54,952 bases of DNA from positions 1 through 54,952 of the forward strand of contig CAMCWK010000020.1 in the NCBI GenBank assembly GCA_945882615.1, in the 5' to 3' direction. Of this stretch, positions 43,341-51,866 are shown in pieces (the first letter of the stretch is position 1; every line of letters starts with the position of its first letter). The DNA is from Rhizobium sp. Q54 (GTDB taxonomy: Bacteria > Pseudomonadota > Alphaproteobacteria > Micropepsales > Micropepsaceae). The position numbers were made by a program, and so were the translations under genes. The notes below the pieces were generated by a model. That model ran no database searches. It had not been told where the DNA came from and worked only from the letters and a program-made list of their open reading frames with translations.

Positions 43341-45263
43341 ATGAAGGACCTCGATAAACTGTATGCCCAGGCCGTGGCGGCGCAGAAGGGCGGCAATCTG
43401 CCGGAAGCCGAACTGCGCTATCGCGAAATTCTCGCCACCGCCGCCATCCCCGAAGTCATGGTCAATCACGCCAATGTGCTGGTGGGAATCGGGCGACGCG
43501 ACGAGGCCCTGGCGGGCTACAACCGGGCGCTGGCGCTCAAGCCCGACCTGTTCGAAGGCCTCTACAATCGCGGCAATCTTCTGCTGGAGATGAAACAGGC
43601 CGAAGCCGCGTTGACCAGCTTCGATGCGGCGCTGGCCGTGCGACAGGACATGGCCGGTGTGTGGAACAATCGCGGCACTGCCCTGCGCGACATGCGGCGG
43701 CTCGATGCCGCGCTGGCCAGTTACAACCGCGTGCTGACCCTAATGCCCGGCCACATCAATGCGCTGACCAACCGCGCCATGACGCTGCTGGACATGCGGC
43801 GGCTGGACGAAGCGCTTGCGGCAGCGGATGCGGCCCTGGCGTTCCAGCCGGGATTTGCGGAAAGCCTGTATGTGCGGGGCAATATCCTGCGCGATATGGG
43901 CCGGATGGCCGAGGCGCTGACCAGTTATGAGCAGGCGCTGGCGGCCAATCCCGCCCATCCCCACGCCCTGAACGGCATGGCGCAGGCGGCGCTGAGCCTG
44001 TGCGACTGGCCGCGCACCGCCCAATTGGCGCCGCGCCTGACGGAAAACATCGAAGCCAACCGGGCGCTGATCCAGCCTTTTGTGATGCTGGGCTATACCG
44101 ACGATGCAAAGCTGCAGCGCCGCTGCGCCGAGAATTATGTCCGTCGCACGGTTACCCGCCAGCAGCCGCTTTCGGATGGCAGGCGCTACGGCCATGACAA
44201 GATACGGATCGCCTATCTGTCGGCGGACTTCCACCAGCACCCCACATCGCAGCTGATGATCGAGCTGTTCGAGCGTCACGACCGCGCCCGCTTCGAAGTC
44301 ACGGCCATCGCCTTCGGTCCCGATGACGGCAGCGCGATGCGGGCGCGGCTGAAGAACGCCTTCGACAGGTTCGAGGATGTCAGCGCGCGGAGTGACGCCG
44401 AAGTGGCGCGGTTGCTGCGGGAGCGCGAAACCGACATCGCCGTGGACCTGAATGGCCATACCCATGGCGCCAGGCCCGGCATTTTCGCCCACCGCCCCGC
44501 ACCGATGCAGGTGAACTATCTGGTCTATCCCGGCACGACTGGGGCGGATTTCATGGATGTCATCCTGGCGGACCGCACCGTCACCCCCGTCAGCCAGCAG
44601 GAATTTTTCCGCGAACGGATCGTTCGCCTGCCCGATTGCTATCAGGCCAATGATGCCACCCGCCAAATTCCGTCAGCGCCGTCGCGCGCCGCGTGCCAGC
44701 TGCCGGACAGCGGCCTGGTCTTTTGCTGCTTCAACAACAACTGGAAAATCACCGCGCCCGTTTTCGACATCTGGATGCGGCTTTTGCAGGCGGTGCCGGG
44801 CAGCGTGTTGTGGCTGCTGGACGGACCGGGCAAAGATAACCTGCGCCAGGAAGCCGCCGCGCGCGGTGTGGATGCCGGCCGTCTGATATTCGCGCCCCAT
44901 GCCGCGCCAGACGCGCATCTGGCGCGCCACCAGCTGGCCGACCTGTTCCTCGACACCCTGCCCTATAACGCCCATACCACCGCCAGCGATGCGCTGTATG
45001 CCGGGGTACCGCTGGTAACCTGCACGGGCAAGGTGTTTCAGAGCCGTGTTGCCGCCAGCCTGCTGAACGCGTTGGACATGGCCGAACTGGTCACCACATC
45101 GCTGACCGCTTACGAAAATCTGGCGCTGGATCTGGCGTCGAACGCCGTGCTGCTGAAGGCCACCCGCGAAAAGCTGGCGCGCAACCTCAGGACCGCGCCG
45201 CTCTATGACAGCGCGAAATTCGTCCGGGCTATCGAAGACGCCTATATCGCAATGCTGGCTTAA
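43341..45263 (+). CDS. TPR plus GT41 O-GlcNAc-transferase-like protein
   Basis: 640 residues. Residues 1-215 hold about six TPR repeats (for example LFEGLYNRGNLLLEMKQAEA and MAGVWNNRGTALRDMRR). From 285 a GT41 domain follows: KIRIAYLSADFHQHPTSQLM (H298/H300 region), LNGHTHGARPGIFAHRPAP, NYLVYPGTTGADFMDVILADR, CFNNNWKITAPV with K469, and DTLPYNAHTTASDALYAGVP. These match human OGT and SPINDLY, which attach GlcNAc or fucose to Ser/Thr of proteins. Bacterial relatives modify flagellin or surface proteins. UDP-GlcNAc would come from GlmU. Start has GGAAG just upstream. It is the only glycosyltransferase seen beside the flippase. Confidence 0.92.
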   Translation: MKDLDKLYAQAVAAQKGGNLPEAELRYREILATAAIPEVMVNHANVLVGIGRRDEALAGYNRALALKPDLFEGLYNRGNLLLEMKQAEAALTSFDAALAVRQDMAGVWNNRGTALRDMRRLDAALASYNRVLTLMPGHINALTNRAMTLLDMRRLDEALAAADAALAFQPGFAESLYVRGNILRDMGRMAEALTSYEQALAANPAHPHALNGMAQAALSLCDWPRTAQLAPRLTENIEANRALIQPFVMLGYTDDAKLQRRCAENYVRRTVTRQQPLSDGRRYGHDKIRIAYLSADFHQHPTSQLMIELFERHDRARFEVTAIAFGPDDGSAMRARLKNAFDRFEDVSARSDAEVARLLRERETDIAVDLNGHTHGARPGIFAHRPAPMQVNYLVYPGTTGADFMDVILADRTVTPVSQQEFFRERIVRLPDCYQANDATRQIPSAPSRAACQLPDSGLVFCCFNNNWKITAPVFDIWMRLLQAVPGSVLWLLDGPGKDNLRQEAAARGVDAGRLIFAPHAAPDAHLARHQLADLFLDTLPYNAHTTASDALYAGVPLVTCTGKVFQSRVAASLLNALDMAELVTTSLTAYENLALDLASNAVLLKATREKLARNLRTAPLYDSAKFVRAIEDAYIAMLA

Positions 45264-45294
45264 AGCGCCCCTCTTAAAAGGATTTTGGGCGCTT
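45263..45294. terminator. hairpin between convergent genes
   Basis: AAGCGCCC (45263-45270) pairs with GGGCGCTT (45287-45294) over a 16-nt loop that includes the amidohydrolase stop codon. It directly follows the GT41 stop. No T-run follows, so it is at best a weak bidirectional stop. Confidence 0.4.
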
Positions 45295-46200
45295 GGTGGG
45301 ATCGAAACCGTAAAACTTTTCGGCATTCTCCACCAGAATCCTGTGCCGCAGCTTTTCGTCCGGCGCCCACCGCATCGTGAGGTTCAGCAGGATCACATCA
45401 TCGGGCATCGCCACCGGATTGAGCGCCTTGGTCGCGTCAGGATGCGGCCAGTCGCTGCCCCAGATGCAGCGCTCCGGCGCCGCGGTGATATAGCCGCGCG
45501 CCGCCGCGCTGGCGCCGGCATAATCCGGCGGGGTGCCTCCATTATAAAGATAGGCGCCCGACACCTTGACCCAGCCCCTGCCGCTGTCCAGCAGCCGGCG
45601 CACGGTGCCGTATTGCGGCGAGCCTGTATCAACAGCACGCGCCAGATGATCGATGATCACGGGCACCGGCAGGCTGAGCAGCAGTGCCTCCATCTGCACC
45701 AGCTGTTCGGGCGGCATATTGCACTGGATGTGCCAACCCAGCTTGGCAATGCGCCTGGCCAGCGGCAGCACCTCATCGGCTCCGACCGGATTGCCCAGGC
45801 CGAACTGGATACGCGCGCCGCGAATGCCCCCATCATGCAGCCGCTTAAGCTCGCCGTCGCTGACACTGGCATTGACCACGCAGACCCCCCGCGCATCCCC
45901 CAACTGGGCGATCGCATCCAGGGTGCAGCTATTGTCGGTGCCATAGGTCGAAGGCTGCACCACCACCGCGCGGGTGATGCCGAGTTTTTTCTGCAGCACC
46001 TTGTAGTCCGCCACCGTGGCCAACGGCGGCCTCAGCACCGCATTGGGCATGTAGGGGAAACGCGCGTCGTAAACATGAAGATGGCTGTCGCAGACCCCAT
46101 CGGGAACCTTGAACGAGACGCGCGGATCGGCGGCCAGGGCGGGCGTGGCGGCGAGTGCCAGGCCGGTGCCAATCACGGCGCGGCGCGTGGGATGCTGCAT
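45274..46200 (-). CDS. exported amidohydrolase (LigI-like TIM barrel)
   Basis: 308 residues. A Tat-like signal ([20 protein letters not shown]) precedes an amidohydrolase_2 barrel: [13 protein letters not shown] (metal His pair), IDHLAR, and [14 protein letters not shown] with the catalytic Asp. Relatives hydrolyse lactones such as 2-pyrone-4,6-dicarboxylate, or decarboxylate aromatic acids. Here the signal suggests a periplasmic enzyme. Convergent with the GT41 gene. Substrate unknown. Confidence 0.85.
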   Translation of the reverse strand: MQHPTRRAVIGTGLALAATPALAADPRVSFKVPDGVCDSHLHVYDARFPYMPNAVLRPPLATVADYKVLQKKLGITRAVVVQPSTYGTDNSCTLDAIAQLGDARGVCVVNASVSDGELKRLHDGGIRGARIQFGLGNPVGADEVLPLARRIAKLGWHIQCNMPPEQLVQMEALLLSLPVPVIIDHLARAVDTGSPQYGTVRRLLDSGRGWVKVSGAYLYNGGTPPDYAGASAAARGYITAAPERCIWGSDWPHPDATKALNPVAMPDDVILLNLTMRWAPDEKLRHRILVENAEKFYGFDPTKRPKSF

Positions 46201-46334
46201 GTGAAGTTTCCTGTTTTCCGGTGGCGTTCTGCCCGTTTCCCCAGCCGGTTGCCCCGGCGCTTGCCGGCGATGATGGCCGGGCTGCGGCGCAAAAACAATG
46301 GTGGGTGCCGCGTCAAACCGCTAAAAGCGCGGCC

Positions 46335-47201
46335 ATGACCGATCTGGAAAACCGCAAAAAGCAGGCGCGCGCATGGTTTGAATCCCTGCGCGATTCCATC
46401 ATGGCCGCGTTCGAAACGCTGGAGCGTGAGGCGCCCGCATCGCTTTATCCGGGTGAGCCCGGCCGCTTCGAGAAAACGCCCTGGGCCCGCGCAAACAATG
46501 AAGGCGGCGGCGTCATGGGCATGATGCGCGGCCGGCTGTTCGAGAAGGTCGGCGTGCACACCTCCACGGTGTTCGGGGCGTTTTCGCCCGAGTTCGCCAA
46601 ACATGTGCGCGGCGCCGCGGACGATCCGCGCTTCTGGGCCAGCGGCATCAGCCTGATCGCCCATATGAAGAACCCGCGCGTGCCCGCCGTGCATATGAAC
46701 ACCCGCATGATCGTCACCACCCAGGGCTGGTTCGGCGGCGGGGCCGATCTCAATCCCACGCTGGATGCGGCGCGAAACGAGGCCCATCCCGATGCCGTCG
46801 ATTTTCACGCCGGGCTGAAACAGGCCTGTGACGGCTTCGATGCCGGCTGGTACGACAAATACAAGAAATGGGCGGACGAATATTTCTGGTTGCCCCATCG
46901 CGGCGAGCCGCGCGGCGTGGGCGGCATCTTCTACGACCATCATGACAGCGGCGACTGGGAAAAGGATTTCGCCTTCACCCGCGCCGTGGGCGAAGCCTTT
47001 CTCGACATTCAGCCCGCCATCATCCGCCGCCGCATGGGCGAAAGCTGGACCGACGCCGAGCGTCATGAACAGGCCAAGTGGCGCGGCCGCTATGTCGAGT
47101 TCAACTTGCTCTATGACCGCGGCACCACCTTTGGTCTCAAGACCGGCGGAAATGTCGAAAGCATTCTGTCTTCCATGCCCCCGATCGCGGAGTGGAAGTA
47201 A
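46335..47201 (+). CDS. hemF: aerobic coproporphyrinogen III oxidase
   Basis: 288 residues, from ATG 46335. The HemF blocks are [24 protein letters not shown] shortened here as [11 protein letters not shown] (about 45-57), [10 protein letters not shown], and [18 protein letters not shown], and the C-terminal [21 protein letters not shown]. It uses O2 to decarboxylate coproporphyrinogen III in heme synthesis. A 134-bp gap upstream contains no gene; no obvious ribosome site was seen. Its stop overlaps the hemC start by 1 nt (TAATG), so two heme-pathway genes are coupled. Confidence 0.95.
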   Translation: MTDLENRKKQARAWFESLRDSIMAAFETLEREAPASLYPGEPGRFEKTPWARANNEGGGVMGMMRGRLFEKVGVHTSTVFGAFSPEFAKHVRGAADDPRFWASGISLIAHMKNPRVPAVHMNTRMIVTTQGWFGGGADLNPTLDAARNEAHPDAVDFHAGLKQACDGFDAGWYDKYKKWADEYFWLPHRGEPRGVGGIFYDHHDSGDWEKDFAFTRAVGEAFLDIQPAIIRRRMGESWTDAERHEQAKWRGRYVEFNLLYDRGTTFGLKTGGNVESILSSMPPIAEWK

Positions 47202-48142
47202 TGCTGAAACTGGGATCGCGCGGCTCGCCGCTGGCGCTGACCCAGAGTCGACGCGTGGCGGCGTTGCTGGCGCAAAAGCATGGCGCAGATGTCAGCCAGT
47301 TTCCCATCCAGGGCTTCATGACCAGCGGCGACCGGATTCAAGGCCGCTTGCAGGATCAAGGCGGCAAGGGGCTTTTCACCAAGGAACTGGACGAGGCCCT
47401 GCTGGATGGGCGCATCGATGCCGCGATCCATTCCATGAAGGATCTGCCCACCCGCATGCCACCGGGAATCGTGCTGGCCTGTGTGCCGGAACGCGAAGAC
47501 CCGCGCGACGGTTTTATCGCGCTGAAATCCAAATCGCTGATGGAGCTTCCAGCCGGCGCCACGGTGGGCACCGCCAGCCTCCGGCGTCAGGCCCAGACGC
47601 TGCACCTGCGCCCCGACCTGAAAGTGGAATTGTTGCGCGGCCGGGTGGAAACCCGGCTGGCCAAGATCGAAAGCGGCGCCTTCGACGCCACCTATCTCGC
47701 GCTGGCGGGCCTCAGGCGGCTGGGACTGGAACGGCATGTCGCCAGCGTGGTGGACAGCGAGGTGATGCCGCCCGCCCCCGCGCAAGGTGCCCTGGCCATC
47801 ACCGCGCGCGAAGGCGATGCCAAGACCCTGGCGCTGCTTGCCCCCCTCGACATCGCCGAACACGCCATCGCCACCACCTGCGAACGCGCCTTCCTGCAGG
47901 CCCTTGACGGGTCGTGCCGCACGCCCATCGCGGCGCTGGCGCGGATCGGCGGCGGCACGCTGGATTTTCAGGGCGAAGTGCTGACCCCCGACGGCAAGCA
48001 TCGCTGGCGGCGGCGCGAAAGCGCGAGCCTGGGCGACGATCCGTCTGAAACCGCCCGCGCCTTGGGCGCGAAGCTGGGGGCCGAAATCGTGGCCGAGGCC
48101 GGCCCGCTCTATAAGGCGCATTTCGGGGACAATGGCTGGTAG
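47201..48142 (+). CDS. hemC: porphobilinogen deaminase (hydroxymethylbilane synthase)
   Basis: 313 residues from ATG 47201 (LKLGSRGSPLALTQS), with GGAAG just upstream. A GTG at 47192 is possible but would lie in the hemF tail. Signatures include GGKGLFTKELDEALLDG, AIHSMKDLP, RRQAQTLHLRP, LRGRVETRLAKI, and DGSCRTPIAAL, where the Cys carries the dipyrromethane cofactor. It joins four porphobilinogens to hydroxymethylbilane in the cytoplasm. The open frame antisense to it is a shadow. Confidence 0.97.
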   Translation: MLKLGSRGSPLALTQSRRVAALLAQKHGADVSQFPIQGFMTSGDRIQGRLQDQGGKGLFTKELDEALLDGRIDAAIHSMKDLPTRMPPGIVLACVPEREDPRDGFIALKSKSLMELPAGATVGTASLRRQAQTLHLRPDLKVELLRGRVETRLAKIESGAFDATYLALAGLRRLGLERHVASVVDSEVMPPAPAQGALAITAREGDAKTLALLAPLDIAEHAIATTCERAFLQALDGSCRTPIAALARIGGGTLDFQGEVLTPDGKHRWRRRESASLGDDPSETARALGAKLGAEIVAEAGPLYKAHFGDNGW

Positions 48143-48211
48143 CCTCTTGCAAAAGGCCTGAATCGGCGCAGCATCCCGGTCACAGCCATCAGAGCTGACG
48201 GGAGACACGCC

Positions 48212-49096
48212 ATGTTCAACAAACGCGACTTCATCACCGCCGCCATCGCCCTGGCCGCGTCCAGCACCGCGAACGCGCAAACCGCCAAACCCGACACCCG
48301 CACGCCGCAGCGCAAGATCGCGCGCGGCATGATGAAGACCACGCGGATGTTCAAGTCGCCGCCCGGCTTCTCCAATGGCATGGCCGTGACCTCCGAAGGC
48401 CTGTGGCTGGCGCAGCAGAAAGTGTCGGGCGAATCCGCCAAGCGCTACGGCCTGCCCGAACCCACCGACCTGCGCGAAGCCGCCTGGCTGGTGGACTGGA
48501 ACGGCAAGCTGCTCAAGACCGTCATGACCAACTGCCGCAACTGTTCGGGCATGGCGGCCGGCGGCGGCTATCTGTGGATGATGGCCAACCAGGAACCGTT
48601 CGGCTGTTTCCAGGTGGACATGAACGGCAAGCAGATCAGCCACCGCCAGATTCCGCTGGCCATGCCGGGCCAGCATGGCGGCGGCAGCCATGGCGCGCAG
48701 TGGCAGGGCGGCAAGCTGTGGATCGCGGCGCTGCGGCCCAAGCTGCTCATCCGCGTCGATCCCAAGACCTGGGCGCCCGAAGTGGCGATCGCGGCCATCA
48801 ACTCGCCGGACAAGCCGCGCTCGCATGACCTGACCTTCGACGCCAATGGCGACATCTGGCTGGTGACCGGCAATGACAGCCGCAACTACAAGGAAGGCAA
48901 GCCGGGCCTGACCAAGTATGACGGCAAGACCGGCCAGGTGATCGGGATGTACGACTTCCTGCCCGGATCGGCCGATCCGCACGGATTGGAATTCCACAAT
49001 GGCTCGCTGATCAGCTGCGATGCCGGCATCCATCCGGGCTGGCCCAACAGCGACAGCCCGCATACGGGCTGGGTCTTCAAGATAGAGCCGGCCTAA
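48212..49096 (+). CDS. exported propeller protein (SMP-30/Vgb-like)
   Basis: 294 residues. A Tat-like signal with a KR pair (MFNKRDFITAAIALAASSTANA-Q) is followed by six-blade propeller repeats such as FSNGMAVTSEGLWLAQQ, GGGYLWMMANQE, QGGKLWIAALRPK and DLTFDANGDIWLVTG. Vgb and gluconolactonase relatives use metal-bound His/Asp/Glu at the centre; HGGGSHGAQW and DPHGLEFHNG may provide such His. A CxxC (NCRNCSG) sits near residue 110. Start has GGGAG 8 nt upstream. Its stop overlaps the convergent hydroxy-acid oxidase stop (CTAA). Confidence 0.78.
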   Translation: MFNKRDFITAAIALAASSTANAQTAKPDTRTPQRKIARGMMKTTRMFKSPPGFSNGMAVTSEGLWLAQQKVSGESAKRYGLPEPTDLREAAWLVDWNGKLLKTVMTNCRNCSGMAAGGGYLWMMANQEPFGCFQVDMNGKQISHRQIPLAMPGQHGGGSHGAQWQGGKLWIAALRPKLLIRVDPKTWAPEVAIAAINSPDKPRSHDLTFDANGDIWLVTGNDSRNYKEGKPGLTKYDGKTGQVIGMYDFLPGSADPHGLEFHNGSLISCDAGIHPGWPNSDSPHTGWVFKIEPA

Positions 49097-50268
49097 TCGA
49101 CGCGGAAACCGGGCCGCATCGCGACATAGGATGAGTCGATCTGCCCGATGCTGGGGCAACCCAGCAGCGTGAGGGTACGGATGATGTCGGCGCGGAAAAT
49201 CTCGATGGCACGTTCGATTCCGGCGTCCCCTGCCGCCGCCAGGCCATAGGCATAGCCGCGCCCCAGCAGCACCGCATCGGCGCCCAGCGCCTTGGCGCGC
49301 ACCACATCGGCGCCGCGGCGGATGCCGCCGTCGAACAGGATCTCGGTCTTGCCCTTCACCGCTTCCACGATGCCCGGCAGCACGCGGAGCGATCCCGCCA
49401 CGCCGTCCAACTGACGCCCCGCATGGGTTGAAACGACAATGCCCTGCGCGCCCTCGTCCACCGAACGGCGCGCATCGTCCGCCGTCATCACGCCCTTGAT
49501 GACAATGGGCCCGCTCCACAGCTGGCGAATCCACTTCAGATCGGTCCAGGAGACCTGCGCCGCCTGCAGCGCCGCCCCGACATCGATCGCCGCGAGCGGG
49601 CCGGAGCCCGGCACCACGATATTGGGAAAGGGCCGGGACATGCCGTCGAGCATGTAGCCGGCCAGCCAGCGCGGATGTTTCAGGATATTCGGAATATAGG
49701 GAATGCGGTGAAACCAGTTTGGCGACATCAGCTGGCGCATGCCGTTGCGCACGTCACGCTCGCGATTGCCCGCCACCGGTGTGTCGATGGTGACGAACAG
49801 TGCCTTGTAGCCGGCGGCCTTGACGCGGGCGATGGCGCCTTCGGCCGCGCCGCGACCGCCGGCCAGATAGAGCTGATAGAAGGTCGGGCCCGCCGACTCC
49901 GCCTTCACATCTTCGATGGTGTGGCCCGACATGGTGGAAAGAATATAGGCGGTGCCATGATGCCCCGCCGCTTTTGAGGCCGCCAGCTCGCCGCGCGGAT
50001 GCATCAGCCGCGAATAGCCGATGGGGCCCAGCAGGAACGGCAGGTCGAGCTTGTGACCCAATACCGTCACCGACAGGTCACAGGCCGGCGTCGCCACCGC
50101 GAAACGTGGCTTGAACAGAACCTCCTTATAGGCCTGCTCGCTGTCCCGCAGCGTCACCTCATCGTCGGCGGCCCCGTCCAGATAATCGAACACCGCATCC
50201 GGCAGGCGGCGACGCGCCAGGCGGCGCAAATCCTTGACGTTGACGACATTGGGGGAAGCAAGGCTCAT
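49093..50268 (-). CDS. FMN-dependent alpha-hydroxy-acid oxidase/dehydrogenase
   Basis: 391 residues from ATG 50268, with GGAT 8 nt upstream; ATG 50277 is another option. The family includes L-lactate dehydrogenase (LldD), glycolate oxidase and mandelate dehydrogenase. A TIM barrel is visible with YLDGAADDEVTLRDSE, LLGPIGYSRLMHPRGELA, YQLY, VTIDTPVAGNRERD, IKGVMTADDARR, and the active-site STHAGRQLDG, where the catalytic His is kept although the usual SNHGGRQLD has S-T-H-A. DGGIRRGADVVRAKALGADAV binds FMN phosphate. Substrate not assignable. Convergent with the propeller gene. Confidence 0.92.
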   Translation of the reverse strand: MSLASPNVVNVKDLRRLARRRLPDAVFDYLDGAADDEVTLRDSEQAYKEVLFKPRFAVATPACDLSVTVLGHKLDLPFLLGPIGYSRLMHPRGELAASKAAGHHGTAYILSTMSGHTIEDVKAESAGPTFYQLYLAGGRGAAEGAIARVKAAGYKALFVTIDTPVAGNRERDVRNGMRQLMSPNWFHRIPYIPNILKHPRWLAGYMLDGMSRPFPNIVVPGSGPLAAIDVGAALQAAQVSWTDLKWIRQLWSGPIVIKGVMTADDARRSVDEGAQGIVVSTHAGRQLDGVAGSLRVLPGIVEAVKGKTEILFDGGIRRGADVVRAKALGADAVLLGRGYAYGLAAAGDAGIERAIEIFRADIIRTLTLLGCPSIGQIDSSYVAMRPGFRVD

Positions 50269-50347
50269 GAAAAACATCCGGCGAAATCGGGCCGTTTATG
50301 CCCGCAATCCGGCATCTTTTAAAGCCGCTTCCTAAAAGGCGGACTTT

Positions 50348-51526
50348 TTAAAATGCAGAATGGCCGGTCTGGGCGCGGCCCAGCACCAGGGCATGGATGT
50401 CGTGGGTGCCCTCATAGGTGTTGACCGCTTCCAGGTTCAGCATGTGGCGCACCACATGATAATCGTCGGCCACCCCGTTGCCGCCATGCATGTCGCGCGC
50501 GGCGCGCGCGATCGCAAGCGCCTTGCCGGCATTGTTGCGTTTGAGCAGGCTGATGGTTTCCGCCGCCAGCTTGCCGTCTTCCATCAGCCGTCCGGCCTGC
50601 AGGCAGGCACCAAGACCCAAAGTGATCTCGGTCTGCATGTCGGCGAGTTTTTTCTGGAAAAGTTGCGTGGCGGCCAGCGGACGGCCGAACTGCTGGCGCA
50701 CAAGGCCGTAGCTGCGCGCCGCATGCCAGCAGAATTCCGCCGCGCCCATCGCGCCCCAGGCAATGCCGTATCGGGCATGGTTGAGGCAGGAGAAGGCCGC
50801 TTTCAGGCCCAGCGCCTCGGGCAGAATACGGTCCTGCGGAATCTCCACATCGTTCATCGCGATTTCGCCGGTGATGCCGGCGCGCAGGGAGAACTTGCCT
50901 TCGATTTTGGGCGTCGAAAGCCCCCTGTCACCGCGCTCCAGGATGAAGCCGCGCACTTTTTCTCCCAACTTTGCCCATACCACAAAGATGTCGGCGATGG
51001 GCGCATGGGTGATCCAGGTCTTGGCGCCCGACAGGAGAAAGCCGGTTTTGGTTTTCACGGCGCGGCTCTGCATCGCGCCAGGATCGGAGCCGGAGCCCGG
51101 TTCGGTCAGGCCAAAGGCGCCGATCCATTCTCCACTCGCCAATTTGCGGAGATATTTCTGGCGTTGCGCTTCATCGCCAAAGGCATGAATGGGATGCATC
51201 ACCAGGCTGGACTGGACCGAGATCGAAGATCGGAAGGCCGAATCCACTTTCTCGATTTCGCGGGCGATCAGCCCGTAAGCCACGGGCGAAACGCCGGGGC
51301 ACCCATAGTCTTTCAGCGTACTGCCGAACAGACCGAGCGCGCCGAACTCCTTCAGCAGCGCGGGATCGGAACGCTCATGGCGGTGCATATCGCGCACCAG
51401 CGGCATCAGGCGGCTTTGCGCGAAGGCGCGCGCGCTGGCGCGCACGAGCTTTTCTTCCTCGCGCAGCGACGATTCCAGCAATAGCGGATCGGCCCAGTCA
51501 AAGGCGGGCCAGTTTTCCTTACTCAT
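50348..51526 (-). CDS. gcdH: glutaryl-CoA dehydrogenase
   Basis: 392 residues from ATG 51526 ([10 protein letters not shown]); the open frame extends upstream but that part includes a palindrome. The acyl-CoA dehydrogenase fold is clear: [27 protein letters not shown], and the C-terminal [20 protein letters not shown] with the catalytic base E372. That last stretch is specific to GcdH, which oxidises and decarboxylates glutaryl-CoA to crotonyl-CoA in lysine and tryptophan breakdown. It is FAD-dependent and passes electrons to ETF. No other lysine-degradation gene adjoins. A perfect palindrome lies 22 nt upstream. Confidence 0.93.
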   Translation of the reverse strand: MSKENWPAFDWADPLLLESSLREEEKLVRASARAFAQSRLMPLVRDMHRHERSDPALLKEFGALGLFGSTLKDYGCPGVSPVAYGLIAREIEKVDSAFRSSISVQSSLVMHPIHAFGDEAQRQKYLRKLASGEWIGAFGLTEPGSGSDPGAMQSRAVKTKTGFLLSGAKTWITHAPIADIFVVWAKLGEKVRGFILERGDRGLSTPKIEGKFSLRAGITGEIAMNDVEIPQDRILPEALGLKAAFSCLNHARYGIAWGAMGAAEFCWHAARSYGLVRQQFGRPLAATQLFQKKLADMQTEITLGLGACLQAGRLMEDGKLAAETISLLKRNNAGKALAIARAARDMHGGNGVADDYHVVRHMLNLEAVNTYEGTHDIHALVLGRAQTGHSAF

Positions 51527-51547
51527 CCCCAGCCAATAAAAAGGGGA

Positions 51548-51581
51548 GGCGATATGCTTCCCATCTGGAAAGCATATCGCC
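51548..51581. promoter_or_regulatory. perfect palindrome upstream of gcdH
   Basis: GGCGATATGCTT (51548-51559) pairs exactly with AAGCATATCGCC (51570-51581); the loop CCCATCTGGA can add further pairs (TTCC/GGAA). It sits 22-55 nt upstream of the gcdH ATG, where a repressor could block transcription or a leader hairpin could form. It might also help terminate the small gene at 51639. Confidence 0.55.
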
Positions 51582-51606
51582 AACCCCGTCTTTGATAATA
51601 GTGGGG

Positions 51607-51622
51607 CCGTCCGAAAGGACGG
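51607..51622 (-). terminator. hairpin after the small hydrophilic gene
   Basis: CCGTCC (51607-51612) and GGACGG (51617-51622) with loop GAAA form a stable stem 16 nt past the stop at 51639. No T-run follows on the minus strand, so termination is plausible but not certain. Confidence 0.45.
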
Positions 51623-51638
51623 ACTTGGCCGTTAAAGG

Positions 51639-51824
51639 CTAATTGGACTTGGTGACCTGGCCTTCGGCCACGCCAGCCTTGCTGCCGACACCCGGATTGA
51701 CCGGGTTCTGGCCGCTCGCCGGAAGCGGCATCACCTTGTCCTCGTGACCGGGAAGCTTGGTTTCGGTGGTGGGGGCGGCATGCGGCTTGCCGTCACGCAG
51801 ATCGGGCTTGTTGTTATTGGTCAT
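51639..51824 (-). CDS. small hydrophilic protein of unknown function
   Basis: 61 residues, polar and rich in Pro, Gly, Lys, Asn and Thr, with no hydrophobic core, so probably disordered. GGAGA sits 5 nt upstream of the ATG and a hairpin follows the stop, which supports a real gene. I recognise no family. Stress-related or intrinsically disordered small proteins of this kind are common in alphaproteobacteria, but that is only a loose analogy. Confidence 0.6.
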   Translation of the reverse strand: MTNNNKPDLRDGKPHAAPTTETKLPGHEDKVMPLPASGQNPVNPGVGSKAGVAEGQVTKSN

Positions 51825-51866
51825 CTGAATCTCCGAATGTGTTCAAATGCAATAACGGCCAGAGGC

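Noticed and set aside
47111..49534. 807-residue open frame antisense to hemC and the propeller protein
   Set aside because: Shadow frame in GC-rich DNA; its upstream part shares no motif with any family, and both opposite genes are certain.
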